Shown here: piece by piece, positions 8,309 to 17,733 of the stretch
Numbering within the stretch: the stretch's first letter is position 1
How the letters are laid out: each line of letters begins with the position of its first letter
Assembly (NCBI GenBank): GCA_964576115.1
Contig: CAZNUA010000002.1
Span: 80,993-144,992, forward strand
Source: CAYSYY01 sp964576115 [NCBI: uncultured Gemmatimonadota bacterium]
GTDB lineage: Bacteria > Blakebacterota > Blakebacteria > Blakebacterales
Direction: 5' to 3'
Length of the DNA stretch: 64,000 nt
Notes under the pieces: model-generated
Told to the model about the DNA's origin: nothing
What the model saw: only the letters and a program-made list of their open reading frames with translations
Databases searched by the model: none
Translations under genes and position numbers: made by a program

Positions 8309-10152
8309 CGTCCGGGGGGCAGGTCGGGTTGCAGGCGCTCGGGTTGAGCCACCGGTGCCAGACCGATCCCGATCATGGCTTCATCCCACCGGTTTTCAAG
8401 GGAACGGACCGTGGCCAGGACATCCCGCCGCAGCTTTCCGACCTCCCCGGGCAGGGGTTGAGCCAGAACCGATTCGATCGCCTCGAGATACCAGATCTTC
8501 CAGGCGTTGAGGATCTCCTGTTCCAGCAGGCGGTCTCCTGCTCCGCCCTCCAGGTTCGCCCGGGCGGTTTCGATTCCGGCCGACATCCGGGCCACAGCCC
8601 GATCGTACACCAGGGTCAGCAGACGTTCGGCTCCGGCCCGGTCGGCCCGGGCGCTGATCCAGGCGGAGGTTGCAGCCACGAGCGCCGCGGCTGCTATCTG
8701 TTGAGGATCGAGATGCCCGGGGGTGTCGAGCTGGCTGCGGTAGAGAGGATCGGGGAAATACCAGAGCCGTTGGGCCGGCAGGCCCGCTTCGAGCAGAACA
8801 GTGTGTTCGCTCCCCCCTTCGTAGGGCGTCTCGGCACTCGTCCAGCCGTCGTGCTGCTCGGCGAGGGTGCGGGCGAGTTCCCCGGTGAACAGACTCAGGT
8901 AGTGGCCCGGACAGGGCCAGGGGGGCGGTGCGGCGCCCCAGGGGGTGTGCCAGTCGGGAGGCCGGGTCCAGAGGGCGGCGGGATCGGGATAGCGTTCGAG
9001 CAGCACCTGGCGTTCGGCGGTGTCGGGGCGGGCTCCGACGAGGTGCAGGAGAGTGACCGAGTGCAGGCTGTCGACGACATCGGGCCGGCGTTCGGTCCAG
9101 GCACGCACACTCAATCCGGTGGCTCCGAAGAGGAAGATCATCGAGCGCCGGGGTCGATCCAGGCGGCCCTCGTTCACCGCCGCCAGCAGGGCGTTGGCGG
9201 CCTCAACCAGAGCAGCCGCACCGCTGACATCCGACGCTCCGGGAGCCGGCCCCGAAAAGGGTGCTATGACAGCCACTGCCTCAGAAGCGGCCTCGGTACC
9301 GGGGATGACGGCGATCAGCGTCCGGCTCAGCCTTTCGGTGAGATAAGCGGCTTCGACCTCGGCCCGGACGGGCAGCGAGCCCCCGGCCTGCTCCAGCGCC
9401 GCCTCGAGCCGGAGCGCGTCGCTGACGCTCAGCGTGAAACCGAAGCCTTCCCGTCCCACCGTACCGGCCGGCACCAGTTCGGGGTGTGTGTCGGTTGCCT
9501 GCCAATCCGGGGCCGAAGCACTCACGACCCCGGCCGCCCCGCGTTCGAGGACCGCGGCCCGGTAGATGTCGGTCAGGGAGCGACGTCCGTACACGATCGC
9601 TCCGTGCACGTCACGCCCCTCGTACTCGGCGGGGAAGGTGCCGTTGCCGAGGTTGAACAGACGGGTCGTGATTCCGCCGGGCGGAGTCGGCCGCGAGTTC
9701 CGGGCCAGGGTCGTGGGAGCGGTGTCGGTATCAGTGACGCACCAGCCGTCCGGTCCGAGCACGTCGAGTCGTCCTCCGATCGGTTGCCAGATATCGAAGG
9801 GGATCGAATCGGCCAGAACCCAGACATAACCGGTCGGGGTGCCGGGTGGTACCGACCCACCCGTCGCGGGGGGAGCCGCGAGAGGGACGAACCCGCCGGC
9901 CGCGAGTCGATCGGCGATCTCGTCGAGGGCCCGATCGTAGCCGGGGGTACCCGGCAGACGTACCAGAGGGGCCAGTTCGTCGACCAGCTCGAGCGCCCGC
10001 TCGCCCGAAATGCGGGGCGCCAGTTCGGCCCCGGTTCGGACGCCGAAGGGGGAACCGCCCGTACAGCCGACGGTCGCCACCGTCAGCATGATCAGGACCG
10101 CCACGGCAGCCAGTGACGGCACATTGCCAGGAGTGTGGATTGTCATAGGCAT
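8305..10152 (-). CDS. M28-like lipoprotein with PA-type insert, probably catalytically inactive
   Basis: About 615 residues with a lipoprotein signal (hydrophobic stretch ending VATVGC, lipidated Cys near residue 30). A PA-like insert (HGAIVYG ... ERGAAGVVSA) precedes a domain with the M28 aminopeptidase outline: GASDVSGAAALVEAA, a FLFGATGLS strand, SEHTVLLEAGLPA and YRSQLDTPGHLDP. The metal ligands are largely replaced. The His before the GA-x-D motif is gone, the Glu-Glu pair is AT, and the final Tyr-His is Tyr-Arg. This suggests a pseudoenzyme. The start is uncertain: ATG at 10152 and ATG at 10146 are both possible, and the frame stays open further upstream. Confidence 0.7.
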   Translation of the reverse strand: MPMTIHTPGNVPSLAAVAVLIMLTVATVGCTGGSPFGVRTGAELAPRISGERALELVDELAPLVRLPGTPGYDRALDEIADRLAAGGFVPLAAPPATGGSVPPGTPTGYVWVLADSIPFDIWQPIGGRLDVLGPDGWCVTDTDTAPTTLARNSRPTPPGGITTRLFNLGNGTFPAEYEGRDVHGAIVYGRRSLTDIYRAAVLERGAAGVVSASAPDWQATDTHPELVPAGTVGREGFGFTLSVSDALRLEAALEQAGGSLPVRAEVEAAYLTERLSRTLIAVIPGTEAASEAVAVIAPFSGPAPGASDVSGAAALVEAANALLAAVNEGRLDRPRRSMIFLFGATGLSVRAWTERRPDVVDSLHSVTLLHLVGARPDTAERQVLLERYPDPAALWTRPPDWHTPWGAAPPPWPCPGHYLSLFTGELARTLAEQHDGWTSAETPYEGGSEHTVLLEAGLPAQRLWYFPDPLYRSQLDTPGHLDPQQIAAAALVAATSAWISARADRAGAERLLTLVYDRAVARMSAGIETARANLEGGAGDRLLEQEILNAWKIWYLEAIESVLAQPLPGEVGKLRRDVLATVRSLENRWDEAMIGIGLAPVAQPERLQPDLPPGR

Positions 10153-10198
10153 GAACTTGGAATGAGCCGCCGGGGGTGTCAAGACGGGGCTTTCCCCC

Positions 10199-11272
10199 TT
10201 GACCCCCGCCGACGGCTGGTTCTCTTTCATCCTCGACGCACCAGCACCCGCAAGCGCAGAGGAAAAGACACTGGACGATCACCCAACCCACCCCCGGCCG
10301 ACCGGGGCCGAGCGGCGACGCGTCCCCTGGTATGCCCTGACTCCGGAGGCCCGGTCGGCGATCCGCCGCCGGAGCTGGAACAGGGCCGTCATTCTCTTTC
10401 TGGCCACCGTGCTCTCCACCTTGTACGTGGGATCCGGTATGAACACAGATGCGTCAGGAGGTCCGGGGAGCCTGCTCGACGGCTGGGTTTTCGCCCTGCC
10501 CCTGCTGGGGATTCTGCTCTGCCACGAATTCGGCCATTACCTGCTGGCGCGTCGCCATGAAGTGGAGGTGTCTCCACCCTACTTCATTCCCTTTCCCAAT
10601 CTGCTCGGCACCATGGGGGCTTTCATCGCTTTCCGTTCGCCCATCTACAACCGCCGGCAGCTGCTCGATATCGGCGCCGCCGGACCGCTGGCGGGACTGG
10701 TACCGAGTATCATCGCCCTGATCGTGGGCTTCGCCCTCTCCCGGACCCTGCCCGAAACCACCGCTACCGGGGGCTTGATTCTGGGGGACAGCTTGCTGAC
10801 AGCTGGTCTACAGAGGCTGGTGATCGGTCCGATTCCCGACGGCTATACGGTCTACATCCATCCGGTGGGATTCGCCGGCTGGGTGGGTCTGTTCGTCACG
10901 ATGTGGAACCTGCTGCCGATCTGGCAGTTCGACGGCGGGCACATCGCCTATGCCCTCTTCGGCCGGCGCCAGTGGCTGCTCGGCCCCCTCGCCATCGCCG
11001 GTCTCCTGCTCCTGGGCTGGCTGGTGGCGCGCTGGTGGTGGTACGTCCTCGTCTTTCTGGCGATTCTCTTCTTCGTCTATGTTCTGATCGCGCGTCTTTC
11101 AGCCGGCGTGCGCATCCCGCTGACCGATCTGGTCACCCTGAGGTTCCTGCGACATTTTCCGGTCGCCAACGAGGAACCGCTCGACCGGAACCGCCGGATC
11201 ATCGGCTGGATCTGCCTGATCGTTTTCGCTCTCTGCTTCATTCCCGATCCGATCCGCGCCATAGGGGCATAG
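10199..11272 (+). CDS. M50 family site-2-type metalloprotease
   Basis: Integral-membrane zinc protease of the site-2 protease family, which cuts membrane-embedded substrates such as anti-sigma factors. The catalytic HEFGH lies in the second hydrophobic segment. Further on are GAAGPLAG and the ligand motif NLLPIWQFDGGH, followed by several helices. No PDZ domain is seen. The start is uncertain. TTG at 10199 is the most upstream option. A CTG at 10271 has a better spaced AGAGGAAA upstream. The first ATG (10439) would remove the first helix. It is divergent from the M28-like gene and converges on etfA with a 9-bp gap. Confidence 0.87.
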   Translation: MTPADGWFSFILDAPAPASAEEKTLDDHPTHPRPTGAERRRVPWYALTPEARSAIRRRSWNRAVILFLATVLSTLYVGSGMNTDASGGPGSLLDGWVFALPLLGILLCHEFGHYLLARRHEVEVSPPYFIPFPNLLGTMGAFIAFRSPIYNRRQLLDIGAAGPLAGLVPSIIALIVGFALSRTLPETTATGGLILGDSLLTAGLQRLVIGPIPDGYTVYIHPVGFAGWVGLFVTMWNLLPIWQFDGGHIAYALFGRRQWLLGPLAIAGLLLLGWLVARWWWYVLVFLAILFFVYVLIARLSAGVRIPLTDLVTLRFLRHFPVANEEPLDRNRRIIGWICLIVFALCFIPDPIRAIGA

Positions 11273-11281
11273 GACCGGGGA

Positions 11282-12256
11282 TTATTCGGCTGTGTCCTTG
11301 AGCTCCTCGGCCAGACGCGGCAGCACCTCTAGGGCGTTGCCGACGATGCCGTAGTCGGCCACCCCGAAGATCGGCGCCTCGGGATCGCGGTTGATCGCCA
11401 CGATGACCTTCGAACGGCTCATCCCCGCCAGGTGCTGCATGGCACCCGAAATCCCGGCCGCGACATAGAGCTGGGGCGTGACCGTTTTGCCGGTCTGTCC
11501 CACCTGCTCGGAATGGGGCCGCCAGCCGGCATCGACGACCGCCCGCGAGGCGCCCAGTTCGGCTTCGAGAGCTTCAGCCACCGCTTCGAGGTGGGGCCAG
11601 TTCTCCGGTCCGCCCATGCCCCGTCCGCCCGAGACGATCCGGTCGGCTTCGGTCAGGTCGACCCGGGCTCCGGCTGCAGCCTCGACCGCCGAGCCCGTTT
11701 CTCCCACCTCGGGCACCTGGATATCGAGGTTCTCCACCTCGGGAGTACTCGTGTGTCCGGCCTCGACCTCGAACGCCTTCGGCCGCACGCTCACCACCCC
11801 GATCGGAGTCGTGAGCCGCAGCTGCTGATAGATCTTCCCGGCATAGACCGGCCGGGTATAGACGATCCCGTCCTCCCGGGCGTCGAAGTCGGTCACCGCT
11901 GCAGCCAGTCCGGCCCCGAGGGCGGCGGCGATCCGCGGCGCCAGGTCCTTGCCGCTGCTCGTGGCCGCCAGCACGATCAGGGCCGGGTCGCAGGCCGTTA
12001 CGGCGGCCTGGACCGCCGCCAGCCAGGTCGCTCCGGCATAGGCGGCGAACCCTTCGCCGTCGGCGACGTAGACCCGCTCGACACCGTACGCTCCCAACCC
12101 TTCGGCCTCGCCCGCGATCCCGTTGCCCGCCAGCAGAGCGCAGCAGGGCCCTCCGACGGCATCGGCCAGGCGCCGTCCCGCGCCAGCCGCATCGGCGGTG
12201 ACGCCGCGCACGTCGGAGTCCCGTGTTTCCGCTATTATCAAAACACCCTTCGGCAT
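11282..12256 (-). CDS. etfA: Electron transfer flavoprotein, alpha subunit
   Basis: Alpha subunit of the ETF heterodimer, which binds FAD and passes electrons from acyl-CoA and other flavin dehydrogenases to the respiratory chain. 324 residues. The C-terminal FAD-binding signature is clear: [11 protein letters not shown], then [29 protein letters not shown] and [19 protein letters not shown]. The N-terminal part follows the adenine nucleotide alpha hydrolase-like fold. It lies 43 bp downstream of etfB in the same operon. No ETF-quinone oxidoreductase or acyl-CoA dehydrogenase is in the window. Confidence 0.96.
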   Translation of the reverse strand: MPKGVLIIAETRDSDVRGVTADAAGAGRRLADAVGGPCCALLAGNGIAGEAEGLGAYGVERVYVADGEGFAAYAGATWLAAVQAAVTACDPALIVLAATSSGKDLAPRIAAALGAGLAAAVTDFDAREDGIVYTRPVYAGKIYQQLRLTTPIGVVSVRPKAFEVEAGHTSTPEVENLDIQVPEVGETGSAVEAAAGARVDLTEADRIVSGGRGMGGPENWPHLEAVAEALEAELGASRAVVDAGWRPHSEQVGQTGKTVTPQLYVAAGISGAMQHLAGMSRSKVIVAINRDPEAPIFGVADYGIVGNALEVLPRLAEELKDTAE

Positions 12257-12299
12257 GCCCCTGCTCCTTCCTCTCGTTGATCAGTCCCGACTGGGGCCC

Positions 12300-13052
12300 T
12301 CAGATGACTTTCGCTTCTTCCCTGAGCAACCGGACGAGCTCGGGAACGGCTTCGGTTCCCTCGCCGACGATCTTGCCTTCCGGTCGCGGTGGAGGAAGGG
12401 TCAGGGTCACGACCTCGATCCCGGCCTCGCCCGCCTCGGCCGCGATCGCCTCGATGGTCTTCTTCTTGGCCGCCATGATTCCCTTCAGACTGGCATAGCG
12501 GGGTTCGTTGAGACCCTTCTGGGTCGTCACGACCGCGGGCAGAGCGGCCGAGACCTGCTGCTTGCCGCCCTCGACCTCGCGCGTGATGGTGACGTTCCCG
12601 TCGGCCAGCTCGAGGGTGATGGCCTCGGTCAGACAGGGCCGGTCGAGCAGGGTTGCCAGCATGGGGCCCTGCGCCTGCGTGTCGTCGTCCACCGACTGTT
12701 TGCCGGTCAGAATCAGATCGGCCTCGACCCCGCCCAGAAAAGCGGCCAGGGCCCGGGCCTGTTGCAGGGGATCGGCGAGCGGAGCCTCGGTCGTGAGGTG
12801 AACCGCTTCATCACACCCCAGCGCGAGACTGTTGCGCAGAGCACTGCTGACAGCCTCGGGGCCGACGGCGACCGCCGTCACTTTTTCGGCCGTGCCTGCC
12901 TCTTTGAGCTGCACGGCTGCTTCGACCGCATACTCGTCATACGGGTTCAGAACGAGGGTGAGATCCTGCTCCTCGATTCCTTTCCCCTCGGCATCGATTT
13001 TGAGCCGGGTGGCGGTATCGGGCACCTGCGTGATGCATACGAACAGATTCAT
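12300..13052 (-). CDS. etfB: Electron transfer flavoprotein, beta subunit
   Basis: Beta subunit of ETF, which binds structural AMP or a second nucleotide. 250 residues, with the N-terminus MNLFVCITQVPDT and the motifs LVLNPYDEYAVEAA, AFLGGVEADLILTGKQSVDDDTQ and PAVVTTQKGLNEPRYASL, all typical of this subunit. The ATG at 13052 is chosen because family homology begins there; the frame is open for 15 more codons. It is first in the etfBA operon, so its promoter should lie in 13053-13231, shared with the divergent Omp85 gene. Confidence 0.96.
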   Translation of the reverse strand: MNLFVCITQVPDTATRLKIDAEGKGIEEQDLTLVLNPYDEYAVEAAVQLKEAGTAEKVTAVAVGPEAVSSALRNSLALGCDEAVHLTTEAPLADPLQQARALAAFLGGVEADLILTGKQSVDDDTQAQGPMLATLLDRPCLTEAITLELADGNVTITREVEGGKQQVSAALPAVVTTQKGLNEPRYASLKGIMAAKKKTIEAIAAEAGEAGIEVVTLTLPPPRPEGKIVGEGTEAVPELVRLLREEAKVI

Positions 13053-13231
13053 GACTGCTCCTCGACTGCGATGTGGGTATCTCCCGCCTTCTCGCACCCG
13101 CTCTCGATCCGCCCGGAGGGGTGCGAAGCGCAGGTACGGTAGCCACGGGCGGGTTCGTTCTCAAGCCGATTCTGAGGCGTTCGTGATGCCCGCTGGCGGT
13201 GGGCGCGAACGAACCGTATTATCTCTGCCTG

Positions 13232-14581
13232 ATGATGCCCTCCACGCACTGTCCGATACGTCCGGGCGGCTCCCGGTGCCGCTCCCTGGCACTCCTGGCC
13301 GTTGCCCTGGCGTTTCCGCTCCAGGCCTCCGCTCAGGGCGTTGTGTCGAGTACGCTCGAGGGTCTGCCGATCCGGCGGATCGTGGTCGAGGGTCTGACCC
13401 GGATGGACGAAGATGTCGTGCGCCGGCGCCTCGAGCTGCGCGTCGGAGAACCGTGGCGGGCCAAGACGGCGCGGCGCGACGAACAGGCCGTGACCGGCCT
13501 CATGATCTTCTGGTCGGTCCGGATCGTGCCCCGTCCCCTGCCCGACGCCTCAGCCCCCAATGCCGTCGAAGCCGCAGTCATTCTCGAGGAACGCTTCGGC
13601 TGGTTCCTCCTGCCCCAGATGCAATACGAGGAGGAATCGGGCTGGTCCTTCGGCGGCGCCGGCGGTCATTTCAATCTCTTCCGGCGGGGGCACTGGTTCT
13701 ACGTCACTCTCCTGGGGGGCGGTTCCCGGTACCTGAGCGCGAGTTTCCGCAACACCTGGAACGGCCCCCATCACGAATCATTCCGCTTCGGCGGAGCGGC
13801 CGTCAGCCTCCACAACCGTCTGTACGATTTCCGGGAAACCGGAGAGCGCCTCAACCTGCAGTTCGGTCGCTGGGTCGGGCGCACCGGCCGGCTGGCCGGC
13901 GGCGCGGCCTGGCGCCGGATCGAAGGGGAAGTCCCCGACTGGGTGCCGGCGACAGCCGGTACCCGTTTCGACCGCAGGCAGCATCTGATGTGGGCCAGCG
14001 TCGGTTTCGATACCACCGATCCGTGGGCCTGGCCCCGTCCGGGCCGGACCACCTCGCTGCACCTCGAAGCCTACGGCGGTCTGCTCGGCGGCGACGTTCG
14101 GGGGTATATGCTCACCGCTACGCACGTGCTGCGGGCACACCTGCTCCCCCGCCTGCTGGCAGCCGGATATGCCCTGGTCCAGATCCAGGACGGGGACCGC
14201 CCGTTCTGGCGCCTGCTGCCCCTGGGCGGAATGAACAGCTTGCGGGGGTATGAGTTCGGGAACTGGCTGGTCGAGAGGCGCTGGGAGACCAGCCTGCAGC
14301 TGGAGTGGCAGCTGGCTCCGGTCAGAACGCTCGATCTCGGCGCTCTCGGCGATCAGATCGTGGGCCTGGCAGCCGTCATCTTCGGCGAGATGGGGGCGGG
14401 AACGGGCGTCCGGCGCGGCCCCGGTTCCCCTCCCTGGTCACGGAGATCCCCCACGCTGGTCTGCTTCGGCGGCGGGCTGACCTTTTACAGCGCCCTGCTC
14501 GGGACCTTGCGCCTGGAGATCGGCTGGCCGGGTGACGGTGGTCCGCCGGTCATGGGACTTGGTCTGGAACCCAAGTTCTGA
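13232..14581 (+). CDS. Omp85/BamA-family outer-membrane protein with one POTRA-like domain
   Basis: 449-residue outer-membrane protein. Signal peptide to about residue 34 (QASAQ), then a single POTRA-like domain (IRRIVVEGLTRMDEDVVRRRL), then a barrel of alternating aromatic strands. The Omp85 loop-6 motif SLRGY lies near residues 336-340 and the chain ends in Phe (LGLEPKF), the beta-signal for insertion by BAM. It is too short to be BamA itself, which has five POTRAs. A role as a small TamA-like or FtsH-like two-partner exporter is possible but not shown. It stands alone on the plus strand within a minus-strand region. Confidence 0.85.
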   Translation: MMPSTHCPIRPGGSRCRSLALLAVALAFPLQASAQGVVSSTLEGLPIRRIVVEGLTRMDEDVVRRRLELRVGEPWRAKTARRDEQAVTGLMIFWSVRIVPRPLPDASAPNAVEAAVILEERFGWFLLPQMQYEEESGWSFGGAGGHFNLFRRGHWFYVTLLGGGSRYLSASFRNTWNGPHHESFRFGGAAVSLHNRLYDFRETGERLNLQFGRWVGRTGRLAGGAAWRRIEGEVPDWVPATAGTRFDRRQHLMWASVGFDTTDPWAWPRPGRTTSLHLEAYGGLLGGDVRGYMLTATHVLRAHLLPRLLAAGYALVQIQDGDRPFWRLLPLGGMNSLRGYEFGNWLVERRWETSLQLEWQLAPVRTLDLGALGDQIVGLAAVIFGEMGAGTGVRRGPGSPPWSRRSPTLVCFGGGLTFYSALLGTLRLEIGWPGDGGPPVMGLGLEPKF

Positions 14582-14622
14582 GGCTCACCTCGCCCGCATC
14601 CCGACCTGCCCCACCGACCGGC

Positions 14623-15930
14623 TCAGGCCTGTACAATCCGGGCCTTTGGCTCGGCCACCCCTGACAGAGCATTGCGGGTGTCGATGACGAGCCGGGCCCG
14701 ACCGGCCACCAGCTCGTAATCGACTCCGGTATGATCGGCGGCAATGACGACGGCATCATATCCGGCCAGGGTCTCGGCCGTCAGCGGAACCGACGGCGTT
14801 CCCGCCTGTTCCGGGTAGTCTCGTGTGAGGGGAAGTTCGGGAACGAAGGGGTCGTGATAGCTCACCTGTCCTGCCCCATTGTCCCGGAACAGAGACATGA
14901 GCCGCAGACCCGGTGATTCCCTGGTGTCGCTGATGTCCCGTTTGTATGCCACCCCCAGAACCAGAATGGCGGCCCCCTCCAGACCGGCCCCCGTCTCGGC
15001 CAGAGCGGCGGCTGTCTTGGCAACCACCCAGGCCGGCATGCCGGTATTGATCTGACCGGCCAGCTCCACGAACTGGGCCGGGAAATCGTACTTCGTGCGG
15101 GCCAGCCAGTACAGGTAGAAAGGATCGATCGGCAGGCAGTGTCCGCCCAGCCCGGGTCCGGGCCAGAAGGGCTGGAAGCCGAAGGGTTTGGTGGCGGCCG
15201 CCGCGATCACTTCCCAGATATCGAGTTCCATACGGTCGGCCAGCATCTTGAGTTCGTTCACCAGGGCGATGTTCACCGCCCGGTAGATGTTCTCGAGCAG
15301 TTTGGCCATTTCGGCCGTCTCGGGGTTCGAGACAGGTATCGTTTCGGGTGTAATCAGGTCATACAGGGCCCGGGCCCGCTCCAGATCCTCGGGACCGAGC
15401 CCGGCCACGATCTTGGGTACCCGGGTGATATCGTGGTTCTCATCGCCGGGATCGACCCGCTCGGGGCTGAACGCCAGAAAGAAGTCCCGCCCGGCTTCAA
15501 GGCCCGACACCTCCTCGAGGATCGGTTTGAGCACCTCACGGGTCGTTCCGGGATAGGTGGTGCTTTCCAGGGACACGAGTTGACCGGCCTGGAGGTGACG
15601 GCCCAGATCCCGGGCTGTCTTCTCCACAAAGGACAGGTCAGGTGTCATGACGTCTGTCAGTGGTGTCGGCACCGCTATGATCACCGCCTCCGCCTCGAGC
15701 ATGCTCTCTGTATCGGTCGACAGGGTCACGGAGTCGCCGTCCAGCGCCGCAATACGTGTATCCGGTATGTGCGAGAGATAACTCTTTCCGGCCGCGAGAC
15801 TTTCGATCTTGGGGGCCTCTATATCCACCCCGATCACCCCGCAGCCGGCCTCCCGGAAAGCCAGCAGCAGCGGCAGACCGACGTATCCGAGTCCGATGAC
15901 TCCGACAACGGGTTTCCCTGTCCTTTTCAT
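14623..15930 (-). CDS. UDP-sugar 6-dehydrogenase (UDP-GlcNAc/ManNAc dehydrogenase type)
   Basis: NAD-dependent oxidation of a UDP-sugar to the uronic acid for surface polysaccharide synthesis. 435 residues. It has N-terminal Rossmann motif GVIGLGYVGLPLL, VPTPLTD, the middle-domain ESTTYPGTTRE and FSPERVDPGD, a helix NIYRAVNIALVNELK, and the catalytic Cys in GGHCLPIDPFYL, followed by the C-terminal domain with YKRDISDTRESP. The FSPERVDPG and HCLPIDPFYL wording favours the WbpA/WecC group over plain UDP-glucose dehydrogenase. The start ATG overlaps the stop of the upstream rRNA/tRNA methyltransferase-like gene by 4 bp. Confidence 0.92.
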   Translation of the reverse strand: MKRTGKPVVGVIGLGYVGLPLLLAFREAGCGVIGVDIEAPKIESLAAGKSYLSHIPDTRIAALDGDSVTLSTDTESMLEAEAVIIAVPTPLTDVMTPDLSFVEKTARDLGRHLQAGQLVSLESTTYPGTTREVLKPILEEVSGLEAGRDFFLAFSPERVDPGDENHDITRVPKIVAGLGPEDLERARALYDLITPETIPVSNPETAEMAKLLENIYRAVNIALVNELKMLADRMELDIWEVIAAAATKPFGFQPFWPGPGLGGHCLPIDPFYLYWLARTKYDFPAQFVELAGQINTGMPAWVVAKTAAALAETGAGLEGAAILVLGVAYKRDISDTRESPGLRLMSLFRDNGAGQVSYHDPFVPELPLTRDYPEQAGTPSVPLTAETLAGYDAVVIAADHTGVDYELVAGRARLVIDTRNALSGVAEPKARIVQA

Positions 15931-16739
15931 GGTCCTTGTCCCTGTGTGAGTACATACATCAGGATGCCCCCGGCCACCGCGACATTCAGGGATTCAACCC
16001 TACCGGCCTGGGGGATCGTCAGGGCTTGACCCCGCCGCTTGAGTTCGGGGCGCACCCCGGAGGCCTCGCTGCCCAGCAGCAGTATCCAGGGCCGGGAATC
16101 CTGTTGCTCGGGCCTGTCCGACCCGCCGGAGACTTCGGCCCGGAAAACCGCCCACTCGTCTTCGGGCAGGATGTCCAGCAGGGCCTCCAGCTCCACCCCT
16201 GAAAAGAGGCCGGGCAGGGTCAGGATGGTACCCGCCGAGCTGCGGATGACTTTCGGGTTCATCGGATCCACCGTGCCCCGACCGAAGAGAACGGCACCGA
16301 CTGCGAAGGCTCCGGCCGTGCGGACCAGGGTTCCGACATTGCCGGGGTCGGTCACGGCATCGAGGGCCAGGACCGATGTGATCTCCCGATCGTGAAGATG
16401 GGTGCGGATGTCGTCGGGTTCGGTTGCCGCCGGCGGCGCCCAGGACACCAGCGCCAGAAGCCCCGCGGGGGTGACCGTATCGCAGATCTCGGCGCACTGG
16501 TGCGGTTCGATGGCGTACACATCCACACCGTCCTCCCGGGCCCGCTCGCTCAGGACGGCTGTTTCGGGGCGCCTGGCGGCGTCCGGGGTCAGGGCCACGA
16601 ACGCGACCGGCAGGTCGGCCTGCAGGGCATGCTCCACCGCCCGCAATCCTTCCACCACGACCAGCCCGCGCCGGCGGCGAACCGCCCGATGACGCAGGCC
16701 TCGCAGGAGACGGAGTTTACTGCGGTTCAGCGGTTCCAT
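15927..16739 (-). CDS. TrmH/SpoU family RNA 2'-O-methyltransferase
   Basis: S-adenosylmethionine-dependent methylation of a ribose in rRNA or tRNA. 270 residues. The SPOUT motifs are clear: motif 1 DAVTDPGNVGTLVRTAGAF, motif 2 LLLGSEASGVRPEL, motif 3 LTIPQAGRVESLNVAVAGGILMY. An N-terminal substrate-binding domain (L30e-like, VVEGLRAVEHAL) is present. The target nucleotide cannot be told; RlmB-like and TsnR-like proteins are the alternatives. It overlaps the end of the upstream membrane-protein gene by 23 bp, which is unusual but both frames look genuine. Confidence 0.93.
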   Translation of the reverse strand: MEPLNRSKLRLLRGLRHRAVRRRRGLVVVEGLRAVEHALQADLPVAFVALTPDAARRPETAVLSERAREDGVDVYAIEPHQCAEICDTVTPAGLLALVSWAPPAATEPDDIRTHLHDREITSVLALDAVTDPGNVGTLVRTAGAFAVGAVLFGRGTVDPMNPKVIRSSAGTILTLPGLFSGVELEALLDILPEDEWAVFRAEVSGGSDRPEQQDSRPWILLLGSEASGVRPELKRRGQALTIPQAGRVESLNVAVAGGILMYVLTQGQGP

Positions 16740-17244
16740 CGCCAGGCGGCTCTATCCCCACCGGGGGAGGTACCTGGGGGGGCCGGGTCAGCCGGAGATA
16801 GAGCAAAGCCCCGAGGGCTCCGAAGCCGGCGAAGAGAACCATGGAGAAGATCGCCGAGAAGAACTGCATGGCCAGCAGGGCCAGACCCTGTTCGGGCAGA
16901 TTCTGCAGAAAATCGAGGGTGCCCGGCGGCACGTTATCGGGCAGGTAGCGTTCCAGACGCTCGAAAACGCCGGCCATGGCCGGTCCCAGGAACAGGCCCC
17001 AGAGGATCTCCAGGGTGGAACTCACCAGCCCGGCGAAGGCTCCGGCCAGGGCCCCCGTCACGGCCCCCTCCCCCTCTTTCAGGCTGGCGGTGCGAACCAC
17101 GACCGCCGCCGCGACGGCTCCGGCCACCCAGCCCCACAGGCAGCAGAAACAGTTCAACCAGCCGATCAGGGGAATGGCCGAGGCCAGACCGCCCGCCAGA
17201 CCGCCCCAGAAAATCCCGCGTATTCTCTCTTCACTCAAGGCCAT
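16717..17244 (-). CDS. Small membrane protein of unknown function
   Basis: 175 residues with about four hydrophobic segments: residues 10-30, 33-52, 62-90 and 120-150. Glycine-rich helices flank a short charged loop, and the C-terminus is rich in proline. The pattern of an N-terminal Gly/Ala-rich pair of helices with Cys residues (NCFCCLWG) is like DUF5518-type membrane proteins, but I cannot assign it. It overlaps the DUF2085 gene upstream by 14 bp and the methyltransferase gene downstream, so it is part of the same transcript. Confidence 0.7.
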   Translation of the reverse strand: MALSEERIRGIFWGGLAGGLASAIPLIGWLNCFCCLWGWVAGAVAAAVVVRTASLKEGEGAVTGALAGAFAGLVSSTLEILWGLFLGPAMAGVFERLERYLPDNVPPGTLDFLQNLPEQGLALLAMQFFSAIFSMVLFAGFGALGALLYLRLTRPPQVPPPVGIEPPGDGTAEPQ

Positions 17245-17701
17245 GATTACATCCCGTCATCGCAAGGGCCAGTGGGGCGGCCGCCGCGACTCCCGTCAGG
17301 GCGCGCAGCGCCGGACCCGTATTCCACACACCCAGGAGGTTCCCCGCGCCGTCAAGGGCCAGCGGCAGGATGAGCAGAAAGGCTGCTCCAGGCACCCGCC
17401 AGCAGAAACCCGCCTGCCTGGCTCCGGCGCCGATCAACGCGACCACGGCCAATCCGGCATAGAAACCAGTGCAGCGGGCACAGACGACCAGGGCCGTGCC
17501 GCCGATCGCGAAGGAGCGCTCCGGGTCCTGATGGCAGAGCGGGCGAAAAGCGAGCCGTACCGCCCGGCTCACGATCGATTCCTCTCCGAGGAGCTGGGCG
17601 ATGACGATCAGGAGCAACGGCGCCGCGAGCAGCCCTGCCCAGAAAAGAGGTGACGGGCGCTGCCGTACGACCGCCGGCGATCGATCGTTCGCCCCGTACA
17701 T
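17231..17701 (-). CDS. DUF2085 family membrane protein
   Basis: About 156 residues from the ATG at 17701. The DUF2085 signature is present: FRPLCHQDPERSFAIGG followed by VCARCTGFYAGL, with paired Cys that may bind a metal. It has three to four transmembrane segments. Function is unknown in the family. An alternative start is the TTG at 17737, which overlaps the rsmG stop by 4 bp and would add 12 residues. No clear Shine-Dalgarno sequence decides between them. Confidence 0.85.
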   Translation of the reverse strand: MYGANDRSPAVVRQRPSPLFWAGLLAAPLLLIVIAQLLGEESIVSRAVRLAFRPLCHQDPERSFAIGGTALVVCARCTGFYAGLAVVALIGAGARQAGFCWRVPGAAFLLILPLALDGAGNLLGVWNTGPALRALTGVAAAAPLALAMTGCNHGLE

Positions 17702-17733
17702 GGCGCGAATTCTAGGCCGGCGCCCGTCGACTG

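Noticed and set aside
6512-8347. 611-codon plus-strand open frame over thiL and the propeller gene
   Set aside because: Pro/Arg/Gly-rich translation with no domain; the minus-strand genes have family motifs, signal peptide and coupled starts.
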